A stretch of 64,000 nt of DNA from Janthinobacterium saanense (GTDB lineage Bacteria; Pseudomonadota; Gammaproteobacteria; Burkholderiales; Burkholderiaceae_D), in the NCBI RefSeq assembly GCF_014200675.1, contig NZ_JACHCI010000002.1, positions 62,001 to 126,000 of the forward strand, given 5' to 3'. Below are positions 54,656-64,000 of the stretch, in pieces (positions within the stretch are counted from its first letter, which is position 1; each line of letters opens with the position of its first letter). The notes under the pieces were generated by a model. That model ran no database searches. It saw only the letters and a list, made by a program, of their open reading frames with translations, and had not been told where the DNA came from. The translations under genes and the position numbers were made by a program.

Positions 54656-55248
54656 GGCAATTCCTTGGTGGTGGGAGCAAAAAATGTGGGTAGCAGGCAG
54701 CGCGCCATGGCTTGCGCGCGGCGGGCCGCCTGCAGGTCGCCCGTGACCAGCGCCACGCTGATGGCGCCATCGATCAGGATCAGCCAGGCGCCGGCCAGGG
54801 CGTCAGCGTCGGCTATGTATGCTTCGATGGCCAGTTGCAGCAAAAAGGCGCGCAGGCTGGCCTTGTGTTCGCGCGCCACGATGCGGATGGGGTCCGCCGG
54901 GTCGCCGGTCTCGCCGGCCGCATTGATGAAGGCGCAGCCGCGAAAGCCGGGAGTGGCGAACCAGGATGACAAGGCGTCAAAGCTGGCCAGCAGGCGTGCC
55001 GGGCCCGGTTCAGCGCGGCAAGTTTCTTCGCTAAACCAGCGCATCCAGCGCGCATCGCGCTCGCGTAACGCCTGCGCCACCAGGGCATCCTTGGTGGCGA
55101 AATGGCGGTAAATGGTTTTGCGGGCGACGCCGGACGCCTTGACGATGGCGTCCATGCCGGTGGCGTTGATGCCGCCGGCGTAAATCAGCGCTTCGGTCGC
55201 GTCGAGCAGGCTCTGGCGGGCAGAGGAGGGTGTATCTGTGTTATCCAT
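54652..55248 (-). CDS. TetR-family regulator
   Basis: The 198-residue protein has the N-terminal TetR helix-turn-helix ([24 protein letters not shown]) and a helical ligand domain. It sits upstream of the DUF1348 gene in the same operon. The palindrome at 55260-55273 lies 11 bp before its ATG (55248) and is the likely operator, so autoregulation is expected. Confidence 0.9.
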   Translation of the reverse strand: MDNTDTPSSARQSLLDATEALIYAGGINATGMDAIVKASGVARKTIYRHFATKDALVAQALRERDARWMRWFSEETCRAEPGPARLLASFDALSSWFATPGFRGCAFINAAGETGDPADPIRIVAREHKASLRAFLLQLAIEAYIADADALAGAWLILIDGAISVALVTGDLQAARRAQAMARCLLPTFFAPTTKELP

Positions 55249-55259
55249 GCGCAGATGGT

Positions 55260-55273
55260 AGAACGATCGTTCT
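55260..55273. promoter_or_regulatory. TetR operator palindrome
   Basis: AGAACGATCGTTCT is a perfect 14-bp palindrome immediately upstream of the TetR-DUF1348 operon. Such sites are typical of TetR repressors. It lies just before the 3' end of the next minus-strand gene. Confidence 0.7.
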
Positions 55274-55279
55274 CCATCG

Positions 55280-56290
55280 TCAAGCACTTTCGGGGATGGA
55301 TGGCGTTTCCGGCAGGCTGATGCGGTTGCGGCCCAGGTGCTTGGCGCGGTACAGGGCGCTGTCGGCCGTATGGATCAGCTGGCCCAGCTCGGTTCCCGGG
55401 CCGGGCAGGGCGGTGGCGGCGCCTATACTGACCGTGACCGTGGCGCTGGAATCGCCGCCAGTGCCGCGTGGCAGTTGCAGCCGTTCCACGCGACGGCGTA
55501 TGCGTTCGGCAACGATGGCCGCGCCCTTGAGCTGCTGGTTGGGCAGGATCACGGCAAATTCTTCACCGCCATAGCGGGCCACCAGGTCGTTGGCGCGCAT
55601 TTCGCCCGAGACGGCGCCGGCCACCTTGCGCAGGCACTGGTCGCCTTTGACATGGCCGTGGCTATCGTTGTACTGCTTGAAATTGTCGACATCGACCATC
55701 AGCAAGGATAACGGCTGGTCCTGGCGCAGGGCGCGCTGCCATTCGGCGTGCAGGGTGTCGTCGAAGCAGCGGCGATTGGCCAGTCCCGTCAGGCCGTCGC
55801 GCGTGGCCAGCCGTTCCAGCGCCACCTGGGCGCGCTTTTCATCGGTCATGTCGCGCAGGGTTTCCACCACCGCCACCAGTGCACCGCTGCTGTCAAGGAT
55901 GGGACTGGCGTCGACTGCCAGATAACGGCGCCGGCCCGTGCGCGGCATGTCGCACCAGTTTTCGGCGCACAGATTGTTGCCCGTGCTATTGCGGTATTGC
56001 TGCTGTTGATACAAGGCGTGCAAGTCGCTACCGCGCCCGGTAAGCAGCAAGTCGGCCAGGGTCGGGCGTTCGCGCACATAGAAGCAGCGCCAGTGCCGGT
56101 CCGTGCCCAGCACTTCCTTGGCCGGCACGCCGGTCAGCCGCTCGCAGGCGCGGTTCCAGATGATTACCTTGCCGGCCGCATCCAGCACAAAGGTGGGCAC
56201 GACCAGCATTTCCATCATCTGCACGGCAAAACCATGTGCTGCGGCGTGCGGCGTAGCGCTACCAGGCAGGCTTGCGTGGCTATCCGGCAT
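55280..56290 (-). CDS. PAS-GGDEF diguanylate cyclase
   Basis: The 336-residue protein has a PAS domain (about 25-150, VPTFVLDAAGKVIIWNRACERLTG) and a GGDEF domain with active motif GGEEF and an RAND I-site five residues before it, so c-di-GMP feedback inhibition is expected. No EAL domain is present. It is soluble. ATG 56290 has AAGGA seven bases upstream; in-frame ATGs at 56305 and 56311 are possible. It would raise c-di-GMP in response to a ligand bound to PAS. Confidence 0.88.
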   Translation of the reverse strand: MPDSHASLPGSATPHAAAHGFAVQMMEMLVVPTFVLDAAGKVIIWNRACERLTGVPAKEVLGTDRHWRCFYVRERPTLADLLLTGRGSDLHALYQQQQYRNSTGNNLCAENWCDMPRTGRRRYLAVDASPILDSSGALVAVVETLRDMTDEKRAQVALERLATRDGLTGLANRRCFDDTLHAEWQRALRQDQPLSLLMVDVDNFKQYNDSHGHVKGDQCLRKVAGAVSGEMRANDLVARYGGEEFAVILPNQQLKGAAIVAERIRRRVERLQLPRGTGGDSSATVTVSIGAATALPGPGTELGQLIHTADSALYRAKHLGRNRISLPETPSIPESA

Positions 56291-56388
56291 GAGCGGGTCC
56301 TTCATCGGCATTGGGCATAGGATGTGAGGTGTCTGGCTGAGGCGGTGTCGGGAACGAGAGGGCCATGATGCAGCGCCGGCCGCTTTTG

Positions 56389-57309
56389 TTATTGATAATG
56401 AGCAATATTTTCAATGATGGACGATGTGCCGGGCGGCAATGTCAGGTGGATATGCGTACCGCCGCCTGGCTGCGTGCCGATCTCCAGCGTGCCACCGGCG
56501 GCTGCCAGGCGCTCGCGCATGCCGGCCAGGCCGCTGCCTCCTGGTCCGGGACTGGCGGGCAGGCCGATGCCATTGTCCGTGATGTCGAGATGCAAGGCGT
56601 CGTCGCACAGGCGTGCCAGCCTGACCTTGACGCGCGTGGCGCGGGTATGGCGGGCGATATTGGCCAGCGCTTCCTGCAGCACGCGGTAGAGCAGGGCGTC
56701 ATGCCGGCTGCTTAGGGACTGGGCTTGGCCGGCATCCTCCTGGCCCAGCGCGCAGTCGTAGCCGATGCCGCTGACGCGCGAGAATTCAGCCAGCAAGGTG
56801 CTGCAGGCCACAGTCAAGCCCTGTGCCAGCGCGGGAGGGCGCAAGTCGTCGATGACACAGCGCAGCGAAGCGATGCTCAGGTCCACATTCTGCACCATCA
56901 TGGCCAGTTGCTGCGCCAGCAGCGGGTAGGCCCCGTGCGCGTTTTTTTGCAGCAACGCCAGATCCATCTTCAGGGTCAGCAAATGTTGGCCCAGGTCGTC
57001 GTGGATATCGCGGCCGATGCGCCGCCGCTCCTGCTCACGTTCCTGTTCACATAATTGCCGCTGCTCACGTTTTAAACGGTGCAGCCTGAGATGGACACCG
57101 TTCAGCTGGCGCTGGCGCCATAGCAGCAGCAAGGCGAGCAGACCCAGCAGGACGGCACAGAAGGTGACGAGGTTGAACAGATCGGCGTCGCCGGACGGCC
57201 ACTGGGCATCGGCGTCCCCAGCTTGTCCGGTGGCAAACGCCAGGCCGGTGGCTGCCGCGCAGACGAAGAGGCAAAGGTGGTTGCTCAGCTGTGCCTTGCA
57301 TTGCAGCAT
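56389..57309 (-). CDS. NarX/DegS-type histidine kinase, orphan
   Basis: The 306-residue protein has two hydrophobic segments near the N-terminus (LCLFVCAAATGLAFAT; LVTFCAVLLGLLALLLLW), a HisKA_3 dimerisation helix with DIHDDLGQHL and an HATPase domain (EALANIARHTRATRV; DNGIGLP). No response regulator is adjacent, so its partner is elsewhere. ATG 57309 follows GGGGAG at good spacing. The short sensor portion suggests that it reads a membrane or periplasmic cue. Confidence 0.88.
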   Translation of the reverse strand: MLQCKAQLSNHLCLFVCAAATGLAFATGQAGDADAQWPSGDADLFNLVTFCAVLLGLLALLLLWRQRQLNGVHLRLHRLKREQRQLCEQEREQERRRIGRDIHDDLGQHLLTLKMDLALLQKNAHGAYPLLAQQLAMMVQNVDLSIASLRCVIDDLRPPALAQGLTVACSTLLAEFSRVSGIGYDCALGQEDAGQAQSLSSRHDALLYRVLQEALANIARHTRATRVKVRLARLCDDALHLDITDNGIGLPASPGPGGSGLAGMRERLAAAGGTLEIGTQPGGGTHIHLTLPPGTSSIIENIAHYQ

Positions 57310-57601
57310 GTTCTTGCTCCCCGATTGTTTTTCCAACAGGAAATACCATCGTTTGAAAATATATTAACTTAAGGATATTTATATTGTCTAAACGCAAAAA
57401 CTTCGGGATTATTCGTCTGTCTGTGGCGTGACAGCTACAAGGGTCTTGCCAGGCGGGCGGCCCGTATTTGCACGGGAAGCCCTGTGCACGCTTATAATAG
57501 AGGGTTGTCAATCGGCTTTTGCGGCCCCGGCTTGCCCTGCGCGGCCCCCGTATTCATGTGCCCGCCCGCGCGGTGGCGCCAGCCAGCTCTTAGGAAATAC
57601 A

Positions 57602-58237
57602 GTGACTTATAGCATCAAAGAGATTTTTTACACGCTGCAGGGCGAAGGCGCGCACGCGGGCCGGCCGGCCGTATTCTGCCGTTTTTCAGGCTGCAATCTG
57701 TGGACCGGCCGCGAAAGCGACCGTGCCACGGCCGTCTGCCAGTTTTGCGATACCGACTTCGTCGGCACGGACGGTGAACGCGGCGGCAAGTTCAAGACGC
57801 CGCAGGAACTGGCCGAGCTGATCAACAGCCTGTGGCCGGAAAAATATACCGCCAGCAAATACGTGGTGTTTACGGGCGGCGAGCCGCTGTTGCAGCTCGA
57901 CACGGCCCTGATCGCCGCCATGCATGCGGTCGGCTTTACCATCGCCATCGAAACCAACGGCACCTTGCCGGTGCCGGCAGGCGTGGACTGGATCTGCGTC
58001 AGCCCGAAGATGGGTTCCACCCTGGTGGTGCACAAGGGTAACGAGATCAAGGTGGTGATACCCCAATTCCAGCAAGACCTGGCTGCCTACGAACAACTCG
58101 ATTTCGAGAATTTCTTCGTGCAAGCCATGGACGGTCCGCTGGCCGCGCACAATATGAAGCTGGCCATCGAGACATGCAAAAGCAACCCGAAGTGGAAGCT
58201 GAGCCTGCAAACCCATAAACTGTTGCAAATTCCTTAA
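57602..58237 (+). CDS. queE: 7-carboxy-7-deazaguanine synthase QueE
   Basis: The 211-residue radical-SAM enzyme starts at GTG 57602 behind AGGAAA. It has the QueE cluster motif C31-x14-C46-x2-C49 and the GGEPL SAM motif. It converts 6-carboxytetrahydropterin to 7-carboxy-7-deazaguanine, an early step of queuosine made for tRNA position 34. It lies 10 bp before queD. I saw no convincing preQ1 riboswitch upstream. Confidence 0.93.
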   Translation: MTYSIKEIFYTLQGEGAHAGRPAVFCRFSGCNLWTGRESDRATAVCQFCDTDFVGTDGERGGKFKTPQELAELINSLWPEKYTASKYVVFTGGEPLLQLDTALIAAMHAVGFTIAIETNGTLPVPAGVDWICVSPKMGSTLVVHKGNEIKVVIPQFQQDLAAYEQLDFENFFVQAMDGPLAAHNMKLAIETCKSNPKWKLSLQTHKLLQIP

Positions 58238-58247
58238 TATAAAAACT

Positions 58248-59187
<940 letters not shown>

Positions 59188-59212
59188 ATCTTGGCAGCAA
59201 AATAAGTCTTTG

Positions 59213-59233
59213 CGCCAGCCGTTCAGGCTGGCG
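59213..59233 (+). terminator. Hairpin after tadA
   Basis: CGCCAGCC (59213-59220) and GGCTGGCG (59226-59233) flank GTTCA, followed by GTTT. It likely ends the queE-queD-tadA transcript. Confidence 0.65.
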
Positions 59234-59237
59234 GTTT

Positions 59238-59247
59238 CCCCCCCCCC
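59238..59247. repeat. Homopolymer run of ten C
   Basis: Ten consecutive C lie between the tadA hairpin and the haem-receptor Fur site. Such runs can vary in length. It is outside any gene. Confidence 0.6.
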
Positions 59248-59294
59248 ACTGTTGCTAAATAACATCTGAATAGACGATATGCCCATTCTCAAAT

Positions 59295-59313
59295 GAGAAT
59301 GATTCGTGTTACA
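59295..59313. promoter_or_regulatory. Fur-box-like site upstream of the haem receptor
   Basis: GAGAATGATTCGTGTTACA shares its first 13 bases with the fecI-upstream site. It is part of a larger inverted repeat (ATTCTC-AAAT-GAGAAT, 59285-59300). It is about 85 bp before the receptor ATG. Confidence 0.75.
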
Positions 59314-59397
59314 GTATTGTTTTGCCAGCAAACTTTCCTCGCGTCACTTTGTCGATCCGGGTTCAAGAGCCAGCCTTTACTCTTAGACCGGATCATC

Positions 59398-61767
59398 ATG
59401 ACACCAGTGCATCTGCAGCGTTACGCTGCCACCGATATTTCCATTAAAACAACGCCTGCGCGCCGCCATAATCTGGTGCTGCGCGCCGCCTTGCTGGGGC
59501 TGTTTGCCACGCCCTTGTTGCCCGTCCACGCCCAAACCAGCGCTGCCGTCAATGCCGGCACGGCTGCCCAGGAGCCGGCCAAGCTGCCGACCTTCCCGGA
59601 AATCGTCGTCAGCGGCAAGCAGGAATATGAACGCCGCGCCGGCACCAAGACCGTGATCAGCAGCACCGACCTGGAACGCCAGGGCGTGACGGACATGGGC
59701 GGCGTGGTGCGTTATCTGCCCTTGATCAGCGCGCCGGCAGCCGCCTCGGGCAGCGGCAACGTGTGGGATGGTTCGGGCAATACCGGCTACAACATCCGTG
59801 GCATGGAAGGCAACCGCGTCAGCCTGGACGTCGATGGCATCTCGCTGCCGGATGCAGCCCCGAAACCGGATGGCACGACCCTGAACGCGTTTGCTACCGG
59901 CCGTGATTATTTTGATCCGGAAACGTTCCGCGAAGTGCGCATCGATTCGGGCACGACGTCCGTTGGCGCCAACAATCCTGGCCTGGGCGGCAGCGTGGCC
60001 TTCATCACCAAGTCGCCTGAAGATTATCTGGGGCCAGGGCAGGATTATTATGCCGGCTATAAATTCGGCCGCACGACCTCGAACCGCAGCAACGCCCACA
60101 CCGTGACGGGCGCGGCCAAGATCGGGACCAGCCTGCAAGGCCTGGCCGTGTACGTGCGCCGCGATGGCAAGCAGACTGAAAGCCGGGGCGACACTACCGT
60201 CAATCCGGACGACTGGCACTCGAACGCCTTGCTGTCCAAGCTGGTGTGGGCCTTGCCGGGCGAACAAAAGCTGGACTTGACCGTGGACATGTTCGAGCGC
60301 ATGAACCAGCGCGAAGTCGACAACAAGATCAGCGCCTCGTATCCGGACGGCGTGAAGCAGGATTCCGTCACGCGCCGCACGCGTATCAGCCTGGGCCATG
60401 ACATCGTCTTGAAAGATTTTGCCCTGTTCGATCGCCTGACGTCCAAAGTGTATCTGCAAGACGCCAAGGTGCAAGATAAAACCCATGGCCGCTATATCAC
60501 GGGCGGCAAGCCGTATTTCCGCAATATCGACACCAGCTTCACCAACAATAGCGTGGGCATCACTTCGGAAGCATTCAAACAAGTCAATGCCGACAATGCC
60601 CTGGTGTATGGCTTGCAGCTGGAACAGACCCAGTCGCGCCGCCCCTGGGTGGAAGACCGCACCGTGATCGCCACCGGCGAACACCAGATCACGCGCAAGA
60701 ACCGCATGGCCGATATCGATACCACCAAGCTGGCGCTGTATCTGCGCGACGATTACACCTTTAATCTGGCTGGCAAGAAAGCTACCCTGACGCCAGGCTT
60801 GCGCGGCGACTACCGCAAGCTGGACCCCAAAAACCTGCAAAACTACCTGATCGCCGTGCCTGGCGCATCGAAGGAAGTGCGCAAGGAAAGCGAAAGTTAC
60901 TTTACGCCCAGCCTGAGCCTGTCGGTGGAAGTGCTGCCGCAACTGGACGCCTACGCCACCGCCACGCGCGGCACGCGCTTGCCCACCGCTGCCGAGCGTA
61001 CCGGCACTTATGATTCCTTCAGCTATACGGGCACCGGCAATGGCTACGCCATCCTGGGCAATGCCGACTTGCGCAAGGAAACCAGCACGGCCTTCGAGCT
61101 GGGCCTCAAAGGCGATGTCACCAAGGGCTTGAGCATGAATGTATCCGTCTACCAGACCGAATACAAGGATATGATCGAGTACGTGATACAAGCCCCGGAC
61201 CCGGTCAATTTCCCGACCATCGTGTATGGCCTGTACCGTCCGGAAAACATCGACAATGCGCGCACCTGGGGTAGCGAGCTGAACCTGCGTGCCGATCTGG
61301 GCGCCTGGCTGCCGGGATTCCAGGGCTACCACGCCAACCTGGCCACCGGCATCGCCAAGGGCCGCGCCTACAATACCCTGTCGGGCGAGACGGCAGGCCT
61401 GGCGTCGGTGGCGCCGGCCAAGACAGCCTTGTCGTTTGGCTATGACCATACGAACCAGCTGTTCGGCGTGGAACTGGTGGCCTTGCACGCCGGTGAAAAG
61501 CAGGCGCCGGACGATGTGATCTCGGGCGTGGCCACGCCGCGTTTCAAGGTGCCGTCGTACACCACCTTTGACTTGTCCAGCTATTGGAACATCAACCAGC
61601 ACGCCAAGCTGATCTTCGGCGTGTACAACCTGACGGACCGCAAGTACTGGGATTACTCGGCCTCGCGTTCGCTGCCGGCCGGCACCACGCTTGCCACGCG
61701 TAGTGAAATCGAGCGCTATGCCAAACCGGGCCGCAATATTGCCGCCAGCCTGAGCGTCAATTACTAA
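59398..61767 (+). CDS. TonB-dependent haem/haemoglobin receptor
   Basis: The 789-residue product has a signal peptide ending LPVHAQT, a plug (GGVVRYLPLISAP; YNIRGMEGNRVSLDVDGISLP) and a 22-strand barrel of the haemoglobin/transferrin-receptor class. GNADLRKETSTAFELG corresponds to the conserved NPNL/PETS region of haem receptors. The C-terminus is SLSVNY. ATG 59398 is chosen because it gives the N-terminal extension and signal peptide. The Fur site and the HmuS-like gene after it support haem as ligand. Confidence 0.88.
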   Translation: MTPVHLQRYAATDISIKTTPARRHNLVLRAALLGLFATPLLPVHAQTSAAVNAGTAAQEPAKLPTFPEIVVSGKQEYERRAGTKTVISSTDLERQGVTDMGGVVRYLPLISAPAAASGSGNVWDGSGNTGYNIRGMEGNRVSLDVDGISLPDAAPKPDGTTLNAFATGRDYFDPETFREVRIDSGTTSVGANNPGLGGSVAFITKSPEDYLGPGQDYYAGYKFGRTTSNRSNAHTVTGAAKIGTSLQGLAVYVRRDGKQTESRGDTTVNPDDWHSNALLSKLVWALPGEQKLDLTVDMFERMNQREVDNKISASYPDGVKQDSVTRRTRISLGHDIVLKDFALFDRLTSKVYLQDAKVQDKTHGRYITGGKPYFRNIDTSFTNNSVGITSEAFKQVNADNALVYGLQLEQTQSRRPWVEDRTVIATGEHQITRKNRMADIDTTKLALYLRDDYTFNLAGKKATLTPGLRGDYRKLDPKNLQNYLIAVPGASKEVRKESESYFTPSLSLSVEVLPQLDAYATATRGTRLPTAAERTGTYDSFSYTGTGNGYAILGNADLRKETSTAFELGLKGDVTKGLSMNVSVYQTEYKDMIEYVIQAPDPVNFPTIVYGLYRPENIDNARTWGSELNLRADLGAWLPGFQGYHANLATGIAKGRAYNTLSGETAGLASVAPAKTALSFGYDHTNQLFGVELVALHAGEKQAPDDVISGVATPRFKVPSYTTFDLSSYWNINQHAKLIFGVYNLTDRKYWDYSASRSLPAGTTLATRSEIERYAKPGRNIAASLSVNY

Positions 61768-61821
61768 ATTCCCAACCGGGAGGCGTTTGCTGCCTCCCAT
61801 GTTTTATAGAATGGACTATTC

Positions 61822-62988
61822 ATGAAGTTATCCCATCTCGTTCTTTCCCTGCTAGGCAGCCTGCTGATTGCAAACGCATACGCGACCCCAGCCAACCTGG
61901 CAGAACGCTGGTCCACCCTGCGCGCAGAGCAGCCCAAGCTGCAGATCCGCGATGCGGCGCGCGCGCTGGGGGTGTCGGAAGCACAATTGCTGGCGACCAA
62001 TCTCGGCAAGGGCGTGACGCGCCTGCAAGCCGATGGCAATCAGCCGCGCGAAATCATGCGCGCCGCGCTGGACCTGGGTCTGGTGCAGGCGATCACGCGC
62101 AATGAAAATGGCGTGATCGAAACCACCGGCACCGCCAGCAGATTCAAGCAGGCGGGCGACAAGTCCGAACAGGCAGACCAGGCCGACAATAAGCAGGACC
62201 CTGAAAAAGAAGCGCGCCAGCGCAATATCGCCGGTGGCTACCTGGGCGGCGCCATCGACCTGCGTTTCCACTTTGAAAACTGGAAATATGCATTTGCCGT
62301 GGCCCAGCCCGGCCGCGACGGCAAGCTGACGCGCAGCCTGCAGTTCTTTGACGCCAACGGCATGGCCGTGCACAAGATTTTCCTGCGCAACGAGCCTGGC
62401 GTGGCCGTGTTTGAGCAGATCGTCGCCAAATTCCGCATGCCGGAACAAAGTGCCGAGCTGAACGTGGTCGCCGCCGCGCCGAAAGCCGCTGAAAAGCCGG
62501 ATGCCGAAATCGACGTGAAAGAATTCCAGCTGGCGTGGAAAGACATGACGGACGTGCACCAGTTTGCGCAAATCATGCGTGAATTCCACTTGTCGCGCGA
62601 ACAAGCCTTGCGCCTGGCGCCCGCCGGCGCGGTCGAGCGCGTGACGCCGGAAGCGCTGCGCAGCCTGCTCGAGGGCGCAGCGAAGAACAAGGTCGCCATC
62701 ATGGTGTTCCTGGGCAATGAAGGCTTGACGCAGATTTATAGCGGCAAAGTGGAAAAAACCATGGCTGCCGGCGGCTTTTACAATGTGCTCGATCCTGACT
62801 TCAATCTGCATATCCGCGATACGGCGCTGCGCAGCGGCTGGATCGTCAAGCGTGGCGGCGTGACCTCGGTCGAGTTCTTCGACTATGAAGGCACGCAAGT
62901 ATTGTCTTTCTTTGGCGTGCGCGAGCGGGGCAAGACCCAGCCGCAAGCGTGGATGGACCTGGCCGAGGGTTTGCCTCGCGCCAAGTAG
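61822..62988 (+). CDS. hmuS: HmuS/ChuS-like haemin-degrading protein with signal peptide
   Basis: The 388-residue protein has two HemS-type repeats (about 25-200 and 230-385), including LRFHFENWKYAFAV, FLRNEPGVAVFEQI and IRDTALRSGWIVKRGGVTSVEFFD. Cytoplasmic HemS/HmuS proteins bind or degrade haem. This one opens with KLSHLVLSLLGSLLIANAYA followed by TPANLAERW, a clear signal peptide, so the mature protein should be periplasmic. It follows the haem receptor by 54 bp on the same strand and is probably iron-regulated with it. Confidence 0.85.
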   Translation: MKLSHLVLSLLGSLLIANAYATPANLAERWSTLRAEQPKLQIRDAARALGVSEAQLLATNLGKGVTRLQADGNQPREIMRAALDLGLVQAITRNENGVIETTGTASRFKQAGDKSEQADQADNKQDPEKEARQRNIAGGYLGGAIDLRFHFENWKYAFAVAQPGRDGKLTRSLQFFDANGMAVHKIFLRNEPGVAVFEQIVAKFRMPEQSAELNVVAAAPKAAEKPDAEIDVKEFQLAWKDMTDVHQFAQIMREFHLSREQALRLAPAGAVERVTPEALRSLLEGAAKNKVAIMVFLGNEGLTQIYSGKVEKTMAAGGFYNVLDPDFNLHIRDTALRSGWIVKRGGVTSVEFFDYEGTQVLSFFGVRERGKTQPQAWMDLAEGLPRAK

Positions 62989-63105
62989 TCGTAGTCAAGT
63001 TGCAACACCCCAGCCTGGCTGCCGCGTGCGGCGCCATGGCTGGACCACAATGGTGCTATGCTGATTCCAGGGCCCTGATGGGCTATTTATGGATGAAAGG
63101 CAAGT

Positions 63106-64000
63106 ATGGCAACCATCATGGCCAATGGCCTCAATCTTGCCTACGAAACGCATGGCAAGCCTAGCGATCCCTGCGTGCTACTGGTGATGGGGCTGGGCAT
63201 GCAATTGATCGCCTGGCCGGAAGATTTCGTCGAAGGGCTGGTCGAGCAAGGTTTTCATGTGCTGTGCTTTGACAACCGCGACGCCGGTCTGTCGAGCAAG
63301 ATGACGCAGGCGGGCAAACCGCATCTGCCGCTGGCCTACCTGAAAAACCTGGTGGGCTGGCCTTTGAAAAGTGCCTACACCCTCGATGACATGGCGCAAG
63401 ACGCGCTAGCCTTGCTGGCCTCCCTGCGCATCGAAGCAGCGCACGTGATCGGCGTCTCGATGGGCGGCATGATCGCCCAAGTGATGGCGGCGCGTGCGCC
63501 CGAGCAAGTGCTGAGCCTCACATCGATCATGTCGAGCAGTGGCCGGCGCGGCTTGCCCGGTCCCACGCGGGCAGCAAGGCTGGCCTTGCTGCAAGGTCCG
63601 AAACGCAAGGCCAGCCGTGACGAAGTGATGGCCCATATGCTGGCCACCGTGCGAGTGATCGGCAGTCCCTCGTATCCGATTGCTGAAAAAATCTTGTACC
63701 GGCGTATCGCCGCGGCGCTGGAGCGCGGCAGTTGCCCAGAAGGCGCGGCCCGGCAAATGGTGGCGATTGCTGCCTCGGGCGAGCGCACGGAACTCTTGAA
63801 GAGCATACGCTGCCCATCGCTGGTCATCCACGGCGCAGCCGATCCATTGATCCCCGTGGCCTGTGGCATCGATACGGCGGCCCTGATTCCGGGCGCCCGC
63901 CTGGAAGTGATCGAAGGCATGGGCCACGACATGCCGCCGCAGCTGATCGAGCGCCTGCTTGCCTTGATCGATATGCATCTGCAAGGTAAGATGGCCGAGC
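63106..64000 (+). CDS. Alpha/beta hydrolase (3' partial)
   Basis: The frame begins at ATG 63106 behind AAAGG and stays open past the right edge, so the end is missing. It has a typical hydrolase core: LLVMGLGMQLIAWP, FDNRDAGLSS, nucleophile elbow GVSMGG, acid in GAADPLIP and histidine in GMGHDMPP. All triad residues are present. It is a cytosolic esterase-like enzyme of unknown substrate. Confidence 0.85.
   Translation, partial: MATIMANGLNLAYETHGKPSDPCVLLVMGLGMQLIAWPEDFVEGLVEQGFHVLCFDNRDAGLSSKMTQAGKPHLPLAYLKNLVGWPLKSAYTLDDMAQDALALLASLRIEAAHVIGVSMGGMIAQVMAARAPEQVLSLTSIMSSSGRRGLPGPTRAARLALLQGPKRKASRDEVMAHMLATVRVIGSPSYPIAEKILYRRIAAALERGSCPEGAARQMVAIAASGERTELLKSIRCPSLVIHGAADPLIPVACGIDTAALIPGARLEVIEGMGHDMPPQLIERLLALIDMHLQGKMAE

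Noticed and set aside
57511..57601. preQ1 riboswitch before queE
   Set aside because: The leader has no recognisable preQ1 aptamer pattern (short hairpin with A-rich tail) that I can see.
59383..61800. 805-residue open frame antisense to the haem receptor
   Set aside because: A shadow of a gene with plug and barrel motifs; no plausible start signal.

Overview
The window is 64 kb of a high-GC betaproteobacterial chromosome. Gene content points to Oxalobacteraceae (Janthinobacterium, Massilia or Duganella type): a phcBSRQ-like quorum-sensing operon, an MXKDX-repeat protein, many TonB receptors, and short inverted repeats built on GGTCGGACCC. The genus is an inference, since there is no rRNA gene to settle it. 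I saw no tRNA, rRNA, CRISPR array or prophage.

Layout. 1-3.6 kb: a partial NodB deacetylase-caspase-TPR fusion, convergent with a membrane protein carrying a receiver-like domain. 3.7-5.8 kb: a TonB receptor. 5.8-11.0 kb: an apparent insertion, made of an IS481-family transposase gene and a visibly AT-richer three-gene cassette on the minus strand (Ser/Thr kinase, minimal UvrD-like helicase, unknown 481-residue protein). This cassette is my best candidate for an undescribed system, possibly anti-phage defence. 11.1-16.5 kb: a fecI-fecR-receptor-PepSY iron-uptake unit with a Fur-like site. 16.5-20.7 kb: a DUF4331, lipoprotein, TPR and HupE operon; a short palindromic repeat is read in frame inside the HupE-like gene. 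21.1-25.2 kb: an ECF sigma factor with a DUF1109 (NrsF-type) anti-sigma factor, divergent from a DUF1223, cytochrome b, molybdopterin oxidoreductase and MXKDX unit, with a SigF-type promoter motif (GTAACC-N16-CGAA) in front of that unit.

25-43 kb is a mosaic of small transcription units: transporters (Fsr-type MFS, LysE, YeiH, RhtA), regulators (AraC, LysR, XRE-cupin), a GH87-like beta-helix protein, a CAT-family acetyltransferase, hydrolases, cytochrome c, several small or hypothetical proteins, and a bacterial (6-4) photolyase with all four Fe-S cysteines. 43.6-48.4 kb holds the tightly overlapped phcB-phcS-phcR-phcQ-like operon. 48.5-57.3 kb: an SRPBCC protein, a secreted nuclease, a broken TraB/GumN gene, a two-unit M16 peptidase, a TetR-DUF1348 pair, a PAS-GGDEF cyclase and an orphan NarX-type kinase. 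57.6-59.2 kb: queE-queD-tadA, all acting on tRNA wobble position 34. 59.3-63.0 kb: a Fur-box-preceded haem receptor and a HmuS-like protein with an unexpected signal peptide. A partial alpha/beta hydrolase runs off the right edge.

Iron and haem acquisition recurs throughout (two Fur-like sites, three TonB receptors, PepSY, HmuS). Most operons use 1-11 bp stop/start overlaps. Domain assignments come from reading motifs, not from database searches.
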